From positions 62,001-126,000 of the forward strand of contig JBAOID010000003.1 in the NCBI GenBank assembly GCA_037045435.1: a stretch of DNA of 64,000 bases, read 5' to 3'. Positions 45,431 to 53,853 of the stretch are shown here, piece after piece. How positions within the stretch are numbered: position 1 is the stretch's first letter; each line of letters opens with the position of its first letter. A program made the position numbers and the translations under genes. Under the pieces are notes generated by a model that saw only the letters and a program-made list of their open reading frames with translations, was not told the DNA's origin and did no database searches. The DNA comes from CBDUEF01 sp018063485 (GTDB lineage Bacteria; Pseudomonadota; Alphaproteobacteria; Rhodobacterales; Rhodobacteraceae).

Positions 45431-45506
45431 TGGTGAGCCGGACGGGATTCGAACCCATGACCCGCTGATTAAAAGTCAGCTGCTCTACCAACTGAGCTAC
45501 CGGCCC
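45431..45506 (-). tRNA. tRNA-Lys (anticodon TTT)
   Basis: 76 nt with encoded CCA. Acceptor GGGCCGG pairs with CCGGCTC. The D arm is AGCTCAGTTGGTAGAGC, the anticodon arm CTGACTTTTAATCAG (anticodon TTT, reads AAA/AAG) and the T arm GGGTTCGAATCCC. It is flanked by a clear promoter and terminator, so it is a single-gene transcript. Its wobble U is a substrate for the MnmD/MnmC2 activities encoded just upstream in the window. Confidence 0.97.
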
Positions 45507-45518
45507 ACAACGAGGCGG

Positions 45519-45547
45519 TGATTAGAAACTTCACGGCACAGGGTCAA
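45519..45547 (-). promoter_or_regulatory. Putative promoter of tRNA-Lys
   Basis: On the minus strand, -35 TTGACC, 17-bp spacer, -10 TAATCA, ending 12 bp before the mature tRNA 5' end. It has the same architecture as the tRNA-Arg promoter at 5796-5824. Confidence 0.6.
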
Positions 45548-45601
45548 GGGTAAAACGCGTGGCTCTGGCAAAAACCTTGGGATGGGGCTATATGCGCTGC
45601 C

Positions 45602-46435
45602 ATGATGATCAAGGATAACTCCGCCGGCCTGGCCTTCCTGAAAATGCATGGCGCAGGCAATGATTTCGTGGTGATCGACTCGCGCGGGCGCAGGTCGGTG
45701 GTGACGGCTGGCTTGGCGCAGGCGGTCGGAGACCGCCATCGGGGGGTGGGCTTTGATCAGCTTGCCGAGATTGTGGACAGTGACAGCGCCGATTACGCGC
45801 TGCAGTTCTGGAATTCGGATGGCAGCCGGGCGGGGGCCTGCGGCAATGCTTCGCGCTGCGTGGCCGATGTCATGATGAAGGCGCTGGGGCGCGACAGGGT
45901 GGCTTTCACCACTGAACGCGGGCTTTTGCGCGCGCTGCGGTTGGCGGATGGCCGGGTGTCGGTGAACATGGGCGCGCCGCAGCGCGATTGGCGTGAGGTG
46001 CCGCTGTCGCGCGCCGTTGACCCGATGCACCTGCCGCTGACCGGTGATCCGGTGGCGGTGGGCATGGGCAATCCGCATTGCGTGTTCTTTGTGCCGGATG
46101 CCGAGGCGGTTGATGTGGCCGGGCTTGGCCCTGCGCTGGAGCGCGATCCGCTCTTTCCGCAGTGCACCAATGTCGAATTTGCCAGCGTCATCGGCCCTGA
46201 CCATTTGCGGATGAGGGTGTGGGAGCGTGGCGCGGGGATCACTTTGGCCTGTGGCTCTGGCACCTGTGCCACCGTGGTTGCGGCGCACTTGCGCGGGCTG
46301 ACGGCGCGAAAGGTGATGGTCCAGGCCGATGGCGGTACGCTTGAGGTCGATTGGCGCGAGGACGGCGTTTGGCTGACCGGACCTGTGGCCCATCAGTTTG
46401 ATGGCGTTTTGACGCCGGAATTTCTGGCCAGCACT
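45602..46435 (+). CDS. dapF: Diaminopimelate epimerase, running in frame into mtaB
   Basis: 278 residues, the usual DapF length. Catalytic cysteines are C80 in AGACGNASRC and C217 in ACGSGTCAT, with KMHGAGNDFVVID at the N terminus and VGMGNPHCVFF in the middle. It interconverts LL- and meso-diaminopimelate for lysine and peptidoglycan. There is no stop codon: LTPEFLAST is followed directly by the Met of the tRNA methylthiotransferase in the same frame. A stop overlapping that ATG (ATGA in the +1 frame) would be the normal layout, so a lost base or a genuine fusion are both possible. Confidence 0.92.
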
Positions 46436-47690
46436 ATGACAGCGCCGATCTTTGCCACTTTGGGCTGCCGTCTGAACGCCTATGAAACCGAAGCGATGAA
46501 AGAACTGGCCGCTGCGGCCGGTTTGGAAAGCGCCGTGGTGGTGAACACCTGTGCCGTGACGGCCGAGGCGGTGCGCAAGGCCAAGCAGGAAATCCGCAGG
46601 CTGGCGCGCGAAAATCCGGGAGCCGCGATCATCGTGACCGGTTGTGCGGCGCAGACCGAGCCGGAAACCTTTGCGGCGATGCCCGAAGTGACCAGAATCG
46701 TCGGCAACACCGAGAAGATGCAGGCGCAGACCTGGGCGGCGCTGCGCGCGCCCGATCTGATCGGCACCACCGAGCGGGTGCAGGTCAATGACATCATGTC
46801 GGTGCGCGAAACCGCAGGGCATCTGATCGACGGTTTCGGCCGCCACCGCGCCTATGTGCAGATACAAAACGGCTGTGATCACCGCTGCACCTTTTGCATC
46901 ATTCCCTTCGGTCGCGGCAATTCGCGGTCAGTTCCGGCGGGCGTGGTGGTGGAGCAGATCAAGCGGCTGGTCGGCAAAGGATTCAATGAGGTGGTGCTGA
47001 CCGGGGTTGATCTGACCTCATGGGGCGCGGACCTGCCGGCAAAGCCGCGCCTTGGCGATCTGGTGATGCGGATCCTGCGGTTGGTGCCTGATCTGGCGCG
47101 GCTGCGGATTTCCTCGATCGACAGCATCGAGGCCGATGAGGCGTTGATGGGTGCGATTGCAACCGAACAGCGTCTGATGCCGCATCTGCACCTGTCGTTG
47201 CAGGCGGGCGACGACATGATTCTCAAACGCATGAAGCGGCGGCATTTGCGCGATGATGCGATCCGGTTTTGTGAAGAGGCACGCAGGTTGCGCCCCGATA
47301 TGGTATTTGGTGCCGATATCATCGCAGGGTTTCCCGACCGAGACTGACGCGATGTTCCAGCAAAGCCTGAAACTGGTGCAAGACTGCGGCCTGACCTTTC
47401 TGCATGTATTCCCGTTCAGCCCGCGCAAGGGAACACCGGCGGCCCGGATGCCCCAGGTCAAGGGGCCGCTGATCAAGGAGCGGGCAGCGCGGTTGCGGGC
47501 TGCAGGCGATGCGGCGCTGACCCGCCATCTTGAGGCACAACTTGGCCAAAGCCATCAGGTTCTGATGGAGGGGGCCCGTCTTGGCAGGACGCGGCAATTT
47601 ACCGAGGTCGAATTTGCTGCAGATCAGCGCGAGGGCACGCTGCTGAAGGCGCTGATCAAGGGCCATGCCGGAGGGCGACTTCTGGCCTGA
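46436..47690 (+). pseudogene. mtaB: tRNA t6A37 methylthiotransferase MtaB, frameshifted
   Basis: About 417 residues in two frames. The MTTase N-terminal domain (FATLGCRLNAYETEAM, VVVNTCAVTAEAVRKAKQEIRR, IIVTGCAAQTEPE) supplies the auxiliary-cluster cysteines. The radical-SAM domain has CDHRCTFCIIPFGRG (CxxxCxxC). The C-terminal TRAM-like region is in the second frame (FPTETDAMFQQSLKLV... to 47690). Removing one C from the CCC run at 47333-47335 joins them as IAGFPTETDAM. The family adds a methylthio group to t6A37 of ANN-decoding tRNAs. The first frame is continuous with dapF upstream. Confidence 0.9.
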
Positions 47691-47774
47691 TCAACGGCCC
47701 CGTTGCGCCAGTGATTGCATTTCCCGCCCCTGCGGCTTATTTCACTGCCAACCGCAGACAGCGCAGGACAGGCG

Positions 47775-48690
47775 ATGAACTGGATTACCAACTATGTGCG
47801 CCCGACGATCAACTCGCTTTTTTCGCGCCGGGAAGTGCCCGAGAATCTTTGGACCAAGTGCCCGGAATGTGGAACCATGCTGTTTCACCGCGAGCTGGCC
47901 GACAATCTGAACGTCTGCACCTCTTGCGATCATCACATGGCGATCAGCCCGCGCGACCGTTTCAATGCGCTGTTTGATGCGGGCATCTTCGTCGAGGTGA
48001 AAGTGCCGGATCCGGTGGCAGATCCGCTGCATTTCCGCGATCAAAAGAAATATCCTGATCGGTTGAAAGCCGCGCAAAAGGCCACCGGTGAGCGTGAGGC
48101 GATGCTGGTGGCCGAGGGCGAAGTGGGCCGCACGCCGATTGTGGCAGCGGCGCAGGATTTCAGCTTCATGGCCGGGTCGATGGGGGTCTATGTCGGCTCT
48201 GCCATCCTTGCCGCCGCCGAGCGGGCGGTGAAACTGAAACGCCCGCTGGTGCTGTTTTCGGCGGCAGGTGGCGCGCGGATGCAGGAGGGGATTCTCTCCC
48301 TGATGCAGATGCCGCGCACGACCGTAGCCGTGCAGATGCTGAAAGAGGCGCGCCTGCCCTATATCGTGGTGCTGACGCATCCAACGACGGGAGGGGTCAC
48401 AGCCTCATACGCGATGCTGGGCGATGTGCAGATTGCCGAACCCAATGCGGTGATCGGCTTTGCCGGGGCGCGGGTGATCGAGCAGACCATCCGGGAAAAG
48501 CTGCCCGAAGGCTTCCAGCGCGCCGAATATCTGCTGGATCACGGCATGTTGGACCGGGTGACGCATCAGGAAGGCCCTGCGCGAGGAGTTGATCGCCATT
48601 TTGCGGATGCTGATGGGTTTGACCCCGGCGGTGAAGGGTGACTTGCCGCCTCCGGGCGAGGTCTCGGTGAACGAGGTGGCAGTAAAGTGA
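47775..48690 (+). pseudogene. accD: Acetyl-CoA carboxylase carboxyltransferase beta subunit, frameshifted near 3' end
   Basis: The first 265 residues are intact: Zn finger C29-x2-C32 and C48-x2-C51, RDRFNALFDAG, and the carboxyltransferase core FSAAGGARMQEGILSLMQM and THPTTGGVTASYAMLGDV. The frame then runs off at about 48568. Removing one A in CATCAGGAAG gives THRKALREELIAIL and continues to a stop at 48688-48690, about 304 residues. AccD forms malonyl-CoA with AccA and is normally essential, so an assembly indel is the more likely cause. The corrected stop overlaps the folC GTG start (GTGA), which independently supports the correction. Confidence 0.93.
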
Positions 48691-49955
48691 GCGGTTCCGA
48701 CGCCGTTTTGCAACGGATGATGACGCTGCACCCCAAGATCATTGATCTGACGATGGAGCGGGTCGAGCGGCTGTTGGCGGCTTTGGGCCACCCCGAGCGC
48801 TCAGTGCCGCCCGTGGTCCATCTGGCGGGCACCAATGGCAAGGGCAGCACGCAGGCGATGATCCGTGCAGGGCTTGAGGCAGAGGGGGCGCTGGTCCACG
48901 CCTATACCTCGCCGCATCTTGCGCGCTTCCATGAGCGGATCAGGCTGGCGGGCGAATTGATTTCCGAAGCAGCCCTGACGGCGCTGCTGGATGAATGTGT
49001 TCAGGCCAACGGCCCGGATGAGATCACGTTTTTCGAGATCACCACCTGTGCGGCATTTCTCGCCTTTGCGCGGGTGCCTGCTGATTATACCTTGCTTGAG
49101 GTAGGCTTGGGCGGGCGGCTTGATGCGACCAATGTGATTGAACGCCCGGCGCTGACGATCATCACCCCGGTCTCACTCGATCATCAGCAATATCTGGGGG
49201 ATACGCTTGCGCTGATCGCGGGCGAAAAGGCCGGGATCATCAAGCGCGGTGTGCCGGTGATTGTTGGCCCGCAAGAGCCGGAGGGTCTTGCCGTGATCGA
49301 GGCGCGGGCGGCGCGGCTGGGCGCGCCGGTTCTGGCTTATGGTCAGCAATGGAGCGTGTTTGAAGAGCGCGGGCGGCTGATCTATCAAGATGAAAACGGG
49401 CTCTTGGACCTGCCCTTGCCGAATCTGCCCGGCCCGTTTCAGATGTTCAACGCCGGGGCCGCAATTGCAGCCTTGCGGGCTTTGGGCAAAGGTGAGGCGG
49501 CTTGCGAGGCTGCCGTGACCCGCGCTTATTGGCCAGCGCGGATGCAGCGGTTGAAAACCGGGCCTTTGGTGGAAAGCGCCCCAAGCGTCGAGTTGTGGCT
49601 TGATGGCGGGCATAATCCTGCGGGCGGTGAGGCGGTGGCGGCAACGCTGGCACGGATGCCTGCACGCGAAACGCATCTGATCTGCGGGATGCTGAACACC
49701 AAGGATGTGCGCGGCTATATGCGCCCGCTTGCAGCGCAGGTGGCGCAGCTTCATGCCGTCTCCATCCCCGGCGAGGCCAATACCCTGCCCGCCGCCGTAA
49801 CCGCCGAGGCGGCGCGGTCGGTGGGAATGGCAGCGGTTGAAGCCGGTTCAGTGGCCGAAGCCCTGGCCGATATTGCCGCCACATCGCCCCAAGCGCGGGT
49901 GCTGATCTGCGGCTCGCTATACCTTGCAGGTTCGGTGCTGCGCGAAAACGGGTGA
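48687..49955 (+). CDS. folC: Folylpolyglutamate synthase / dihydrofolate synthase
   Basis: 422 residues of the Mur-ligase-like FolC family. The P-loop is LAGTNGKGSTQAMIRAGLEAEG near 50, with the folate region YTSPHLARFHERIRL, the LEVGLGGRLDATNVI motif, TPVSLDHQQYLGDTLALIAGEKAGI, and the C-terminal domain ELWLDGGHNPAGGEAVA. It adds glutamate to dihydropteroate and folates. The GTG start overlaps the corrected accD stop; accD-folC is a common bacterial pair. Confidence 0.95.
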   Translation: MSGSDAVLQRMMTLHPKIIDLTMERVERLLAALGHPERSVPPVVHLAGTNGKGSTQAMIRAGLEAEGALVHAYTSPHLARFHERIRLAGELISEAALTALLDECVQANGPDEITFFEITTCAAFLAFARVPADYTLLEVGLGGRLDATNVIERPALTIITPVSLDHQQYLGDTLALIAGEKAGIIKRGVPVIVGPQEPEGLAVIEARAARLGAPVLAYGQQWSVFEERGRLIYQDENGLLDLPLPNLPGPFQMFNAGAAIAALRALGKGEAACEAAVTRAYWPARMQRLKTGPLVESAPSVELWLDGGHNPAGGEAVAATLARMPARETHLICGMLNTKDVRGYMRPLAAQVAQLHAVSIPGEANTLPAAVTAEAARSVGMAAVEAGSVAEALADIAATSPQARVLICGSLYLAGSVLRENG

Positions 49956-50096
49956 GGGGGCTGCCTGCCGTCAGCGCAGTTGCAAGCAAAGACCCGCGAG
50001 GGCGTTTCGCTCAAGATAAACCCTAACGCCAAACGGGTCTGCCGTTTTGTTGCCCGATTGGTTTGGCAGGATGTTGAGGTTAGCGTGGAGCCTCAG

Positions 50097-50795
50097 ATGA
50101 TAACTGAACGGATTTTGTCCAAGCCGCGGGTGGCCGTGCTGGTGGATGGCGAGAATGTCCCGGCGGTTTTTGCAGGGCGAATTATTACCAAAGCCCTGTC
50201 GCACGGTGAATTGATCATCAAGCGGGTCTATGGTGATGTGAAGCAGATACCATCTTGGAGCGAAGCGCCGGGGTTTCGGTTGATCCATTCCGGCGTGGGG
50301 AAGAATGCGACCGATCTTTTGCTGTCTGTAGAGGCAATGGGGTTCATGCTGGGCGGACAGGCGGATATTCTGGTGATCGCGGCCTCGGATCGGGATTATA
50401 CTCATCTGGCGGTTAATCTGCGCGAGCGGGGCCTGTCGGTGGTGGGGATGGGCGAGGGAAAAACCAAAGCCGTTTTTCGTGAAACGTGTTCGGTATTTCA
50501 TGAGTTGATCGTGCCAGCAGAACCTGCCCCGAATGTTCCAGTGCACAAGTTGACCGAGAAACCAAAATCAGTTGATACCTGGTTGCGCGATATGTTGGCG
50601 CCGCTTGGACCGAGAGGCATGAAAGTTACTGAACTGAACAGCAAAATGCATAGAACCTTTGGGCGGGGCATCACCACGGAAGGGGTTGCAACATGGAAGG
50701 CTTATGCAGCCAAAGATCCTGCGCGATTTGGACATATCACGCTCGAGAAAGAGCCATATATTTTTCTCAAACCCGCACCCCATAGCGCGCCATGA
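50097..50795 (+). CDS. NYN-domain (LabA/DUF88-like) protein with possible LOTUS-like C-terminal domain
   Basis: 232 residues. The N-terminal ~140 residues have the NYN/PIN-type ribonuclease pattern: VAVLVDGENVP (first acidic site), SGVGKNATDLLLSVEAM (second, with D) and ILVIAASDRDYTHLAVNLRERG (third). The C-terminal ~65 residues (WLRDMLAPLGPRGMKVTELNSKMHRTFG..., GHITLEKEPYIFLKP) resemble an OST-HTH/LOTUS winged helix. That pairing would suggest an RNA-binding nuclease. The start is ATG 50097 with GGAG six bases upstream. By eye its base composition is less GC-rich than neighbours, a possible sign of transfer. Its 3' end overlaps the convergent TetR gene by 29 bp. Confidence 0.72.
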   Translation: MITERILSKPRVAVLVDGENVPAVFAGRIITKALSHGELIIKRVYGDVKQIPSWSEAPGFRLIHSGVGKNATDLLLSVEAMGFMLGGQADILVIAASDRDYTHLAVNLRERGLSVVGMGEGKTKAVFRETCSVFHELIVPAEPAPNVPVHKLTEKPKSVDTWLRDMLAPLGPRGMKVTELNSKMHRTFGRGITTEGVATWKAYAAKDPARFGHITLEKEPYIFLKPAPHSAP

Positions 50796-51390
50796 ACATC
50801 GTCACTGCGCCGTCGATCACGCGGGCGGTGTCTTGCGGGGTGCAGCAGGGCTGGGTGCCGAAGATCAGGCGATCATGCAGATCGGCCTTGCAGAGTTGGG
50901 CAAACTGGGCGGCGGCGAGGGGAATGTCGTCAATCACAAGCTCGCCCTTCTGGATGGCGCATTGAAGACATTCCGACAGCCGGTCCTGCACCAGTTTCGG
51001 GCCGGAATGGTAAAACTCATGGGCCAGTTCGGGAAAGCTCTCGGCTTCGGCCACGGCAATCCGGTAAATGCGCTGGCCGAATTCGCTTTGCATGAAAGCG
51101 ATGATCTTTTCGGCGGCAAGACGCAGGGTATTGGCGATGGGTTGTGAAAGATCCATCAACGACAGGGCTTCATCGGCTTGACGACGGCATTCGCCCGAGG
51201 CGATTTCCAGAAACAGCAGCTTCTTGTCAGGGAAATAGGCATAGAGCGTGGCCTTTGACACACCGGATTCACGGGCGATATCATCAACCGAAGCGCGCTC
51301 GAACCCATCGCGCAGAAAAACGGTGCGGGCACCCTCAAGCACCTGATCGAATTTGCGACCTTTCACGATAAGCTGTGGTTTCGCGCCCAT
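50767..51390 (-). CDS. TetR/AcrR-family transcriptional regulator
   Basis: 207 residues from the ATG at 51390 (GGGGGAGAT upstream). The HTH is ARTVFLRDGFERASVDDIARESGVSKATLYAYF near residues 20-50. The C-terminal ligand domain (FYHSGPKLVQDRLSECL, PLAAAQFAQLCKADL) is of the AefR-like type. It follows a small exported-protein gene on the same strand. Two palindromes of TetR style lie between that gene and mbfA, so it probably autoregulates and controls mbfA. Confidence 0.88.
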   Translation of the reverse strand: MGAKPQLIVKGRKFDQVLEGARTVFLRDGFERASVDDIARESGVSKATLYAYFPDKKLLFLEIASGECRRQADEALSLMDLSQPIANTLRLAAEKIIAFMQSEFGQRIYRIAVAEAESFPELAHEFYHSGPKLVQDRLSECLQCAIQKGELVIDDIPLAAAQFAQLCKADLHDRLIFGTQPCCTPQDTARVIDGAVTMFMARYGVRV

Positions 51391-51448
51391 ATCTCCCCCT
51401 TGTGGCACACTAGACCACAGGGGGGGCATCTGGGCAAGCGGGCCGCGT

Positions 51449-51628
51449 TCAGCGCGACGTGGCACAGGTCGATGCGGCAAGGTCGCCGGGGTTGGTGCAG
51501 GCTTGGCTTGCGGTTGTATCTGTGCCGCTTGGATAGCTGAGGTTGGCAAAGCTCATATCCATCGTCAGGGCCGAAGCCGGGGCTGCAAGCAGCAGGGTTA
51601 GCGAGAGCGTGGTGATCAAGCGTTTCAT
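51449..51628 (-). CDS. Small exported protein of unknown function
   Basis: 59 residues: basic start MKRLITT, hydrophobic core, cleavage site near ASA-L, leaving a mature peptide of about 40 residues with two cysteines (SQACTNPGDLAASTC) and no known family. The start at 51628 is preceded by AAGGATAG. It is first in a leftward unit with the TetR gene, and its promoter region carries a TetR-type palindrome 16 bp upstream of the ATG. Confidence 0.65.
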   Translation of the reverse strand: MKRLITTLSLTLLLAAPASALTMDMSFANLSYPSGTDTTASQACTNPGDLAASTCATSR

Positions 51629-51643
51629 TTTGCTATCCTTAAT

Positions 51644-51661
51644 TTGAACTACTCGGTTCAA
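51644..51661. promoter_or_regulatory. TetR-type operator O1
   Basis: TTGAAC-TACTCG-GTTCAA, a perfect 6+6 inverted repeat. It shares TGAACT--TCGGTTCA with O2 at 51703 (14 of 16 positions). It overlaps the expected promoter of the small exported protein-TetR unit. Confidence 0.65.
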
Positions 51662-51702
51662 AAGTGCTTTTACGCCTTTTATGGTGAGTCGCAACAGAAA
51701 AG

Positions 51703-51718
51703 TGAACTGATCGGTTCA
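51703..51718. promoter_or_regulatory. TetR-type operator O2
   Basis: TGAAC-TGATCG-GTTCA, an inverted repeat nearly identical to O1, 58 bp centre to centre from it and placed on the mbfA side of the divergent region. Confidence 0.65.
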
Positions 51719-51760
51719 TTTTGCGCATTTGGGGTTTCCTTGTTCTCGGACTTCACGATA

Positions 51761-51775
51761 TTAGAACCATTCCAA
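51761..51775. promoter_or_regulatory. Irr-box (ICE)-like site upstream of mbfA
   Basis: TTAGAA-CCA-TTCCAA differs at one position from a perfect TTAGAA-N3-TTCTAA iron-control element as I recall the consensus. It lies 14 bp before the mbfA ATG. In rhizobia, mbfA is repressed by Irr through such a box; the same is inferred here. Confidence 0.55.
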
Positions 51776-51789
51776 TCTGGAGCCCCATA

Positions 51790-52767
51790 ATGATCCCCGG
51801 AATTTCCAGCCGTCGTCGATTTGATGATCTTACCGAGCAAGAGGTGCTGGCGCTGGCCATTTCCTCGGAAGAGGATGACGCGTCGATCTACCGAACCTAT
51901 GCCCAGCGGTTGCGCGCAGATTACCCGGCTTCGGCAGCGGTGTTTGACGCGATGGCGGTGGAAGAGGACGAGCACCGCAAGCGACTGATTGCCTTGCATG
52001 TGGCCCGCTTTGGTGAGGTGATTCCCTTGATCCGGCGCGAGCATGTGGCAGGGTATTATGCGCGCCGTCCGGTGTGGCTGACCGAGAATCTTGGACTCGA
52101 GCGGATCCGGGATGAGGCGCGCGGGATGGAGGTGCAGGCCGAGGCCTTCTATCGGCAGGCCGCGTCGCGGGCAAGCGATGCGGCGACGCGCAAACTTCTG
52201 GGCGATCTGGCCGCAGCCGAGGCCGCGCATGTGAAATGTGCCGAGGGTCTGGCGGTAAAGCACCTGGACGGTGAGGCCCGCGAGGGCGAGGATCGTGACG
52301 CGCGCCGGCAGTTCATCCTGACTTGGGTGCAGCCGGGTCTGGCGGGGTTGATGGATGGCTCGGTGTCCACCCTCGCGCCGATTTTCGCAACCGCCTTCGC
52401 CACCCAAAACACCTGGACCACCTTTCTGGTGGGCCTGGCGGCGTCGGTGGGGGCTGGCATCTCGATGGGCTTCACCGAGGCTGCCCATGATGACGGCGTT
52501 CTGTCGGGCCGTGGCAGCCCTTACAAACGCGGTGTTGCCTCGGGTGTGATGACGATGCTGGGCGGGCTTGGCCACGCGCTGCCCTATCTGATTCCGGATT
52601 TCTGGACGGCGACAACGATCGCAATGGTGGTGGTGTTCATCGAACTATGGGCGATTGCCTGGATTCAGAACCGCTTTATGGAGACGCCCTTTCTGCGCGC
52701 TGCCTTGCAGGTGGTGCTGGGTGGGGCTTTGGTCTTCGCCGCCGGGGTGTTGATCGGGGGCGGCTGA
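51790..52767 (+). CDS. mbfA: Membrane-bound ferritin / iron exporter MbfA
   Basis: 325 residues from ATG 51790 (GGAG, 7-base spacing). The N-terminal ~165 residues are a ferritin/rubrerythrin-like four-helix domain with repeated acidic metal ligands (AISSEEDDASIYRTYA, AVEEDEHRKRLIALH, EAEAFYRQAA, AAEAAHVKCAE). The rest is a VIT1/CCC1-type membrane domain (QPGLAGLMDGSVSTLAPIFATAFA and several helices). MbfA exports iron and protects against iron and peroxide stress. The upstream region carries an Irr-box-like site and two TetR-type palindromes. Confidence 0.92.
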   Translation: MIPGISSRRRFDDLTEQEVLALAISSEEDDASIYRTYAQRLRADYPASAAVFDAMAVEEDEHRKRLIALHVARFGEVIPLIRREHVAGYYARRPVWLTENLGLERIRDEARGMEVQAEAFYRQAASRASDAATRKLLGDLAAAEAAHVKCAEGLAVKHLDGEAREGEDRDARRQFILTWVQPGLAGLMDGSVSTLAPIFATAFATQNTWTTFLVGLAASVGAGISMGFTEAAHDDGVLSGRGSPYKRGVASGVMTMLGGLGHALPYLIPDFWTATTIAMVVVFIELWAIAWIQNRFMETPFLRAALQVVLGGALVFAAGVLIGGG

Positions 52768-52918
52768 ACGCGAATTGCGTGCAAAAGCGCAAGCACGACC
52801 CCAGGCACGACCCATGGCTTGGCCCCGTTGCGCGCTAACAGCGCCTTTGGGACATGGCGCATGATGGGCAGGCGCGCCGGGGCTTGTGTCTGCTGTGCTT
52901 GCATGGGAAACAGGCCGG

Positions 52919-53842
52919 ATGCTGGCGATATTTCTGAAAACACTTCCGTTTTTTGCGGTGATCGGGCTTGGTTTCTGGGCCGGGAAGGCGCGGTTCTTTA
53001 CCGCCGAGGCCACGGCTTACCTCACGAAATTCGTGTTCTATTTTGCACTATCGGCGATGCTGTTCGGTTTTGCGGCCAATCTCGATCTGGGCGAGGTGTT
53101 TTCCTGGGCCTTTGTCTGGGCCTATCTGGGGGCGACGACTCTGGTTTGGGCGCTGGTCCTGGGGGTGGCATTGCTGCGGGGCACCGGGCCGTCCGAGGCG
53201 GTGATCGAGGCGCATTGCGGCGTGATCGGCAATGTGGGGTTTCTGGGCATTCCCATGCTGACGTTGTTGTTGGGGCCGAACGCGGTCGGGCCGGTTCTGT
53301 TGGTCTTGGCCGTTGATCTGGTGGTGTTTTCCAGCCTGTTGACCGTCTTGATTACCGGCGTGCGACAGGGGCGGATGCGCTTTGGGATTTTCAAGGTGCT
53401 GGCGATTGGGTTGTTGAAGAATCCGATGATCGTTTCGGTGGTTCTGGGGATGGGCTGGGGCGCGACCGGCTGGGCGCTGCCGGTGCCGGTGAATGAGTTC
53501 ATGACGCTGCTGGGGGCTGCGGCAACGCCTTGCGCGCTGTTTGCGATTGGCGGCAGTTTGGCGGGGCGGTCCGCCGAGAGGTTGGAGGTGGCGGTCTGGC
53601 TGTCGTTTTCCAAGCTGGTGCTGCATCCTGCGGCGGTGGCCTTTGCGGCGTTTGTGGTGTTTCCGGTGGAACGCTATGCGGCGGGGGTGATGGTCGCTGC
53701 GGCCTCGCTTCCGGTGGCGGGGAATGTGTATATTCTGGCGCAGCATTTCGGGGTGGCACCACAGCGGGTGTCCACCGCAATCCTGATTTCCACGGCGGTT
53801 TCCGTGCTGACGGTGACGGTGGTGATTGCCTTTGTGACGTAA
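52919..53842 (+). CDS. AEC-family (auxin efflux carrier) transporter
   Basis: 307 residues with about ten membrane helices. Conserved features are FFAVIGLGFWAGKARFF at the start, the mid-region NVGFLGIPMLTLLLG and the C-terminal ASLPVAGNVYILAQHFG. Bacterial members carry organic acids such as malate or malonate; the substrate is unknown. It ends 11 bp before fghA, so it may head a rightward operon. The start ATG 52919 was chosen over a GTG at 52886. Confidence 0.85.
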   Translation: MLAIFLKTLPFFAVIGLGFWAGKARFFTAEATAYLTKFVFYFALSAMLFGFAANLDLGEVFSWAFVWAYLGATTLVWALVLGVALLRGTGPSEAVIEAHCGVIGNVGFLGIPMLTLLLGPNAVGPVLLVLAVDLVVFSSLLTVLITGVRQGRMRFGIFKVLAIGLLKNPMIVSVVLGMGWGATGWALPVPVNEFMTLLGAAATPCALFAIGGSLAGRSAERLEVAVWLSFSKLVLHPAAVAFAAFVVFPVERYAAGVMVAAASLPVAGNVYILAQHFGVAPQRVSTAILISTAVSVLTVTVVIAFVT

Positions 53843-53853
53843 GGGAGATGGCG

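Noticed and set aside
45497..46882. 461-residue open frame antisense to dapF
   Set aside because: It is the mirror of a GC-rich coding gene, has no recognisable domain and its composition (His/Arg/Gln-rich) is typical of antisense shadow frames.
1893..48570. Programmed ribosomal frameshifting as an explanation for the broken genes
   Set aside because: The breaks are in unrelated genes, lack a shared slippery motif with downstream structure, and include sites such as 25292 and 48568 that are not homopolymers.
49980..50096. Longer N terminus for the NYN protein
   Set aside because: The extra residues precede a good GGAG-ATG at 50097 and do not look like the family.
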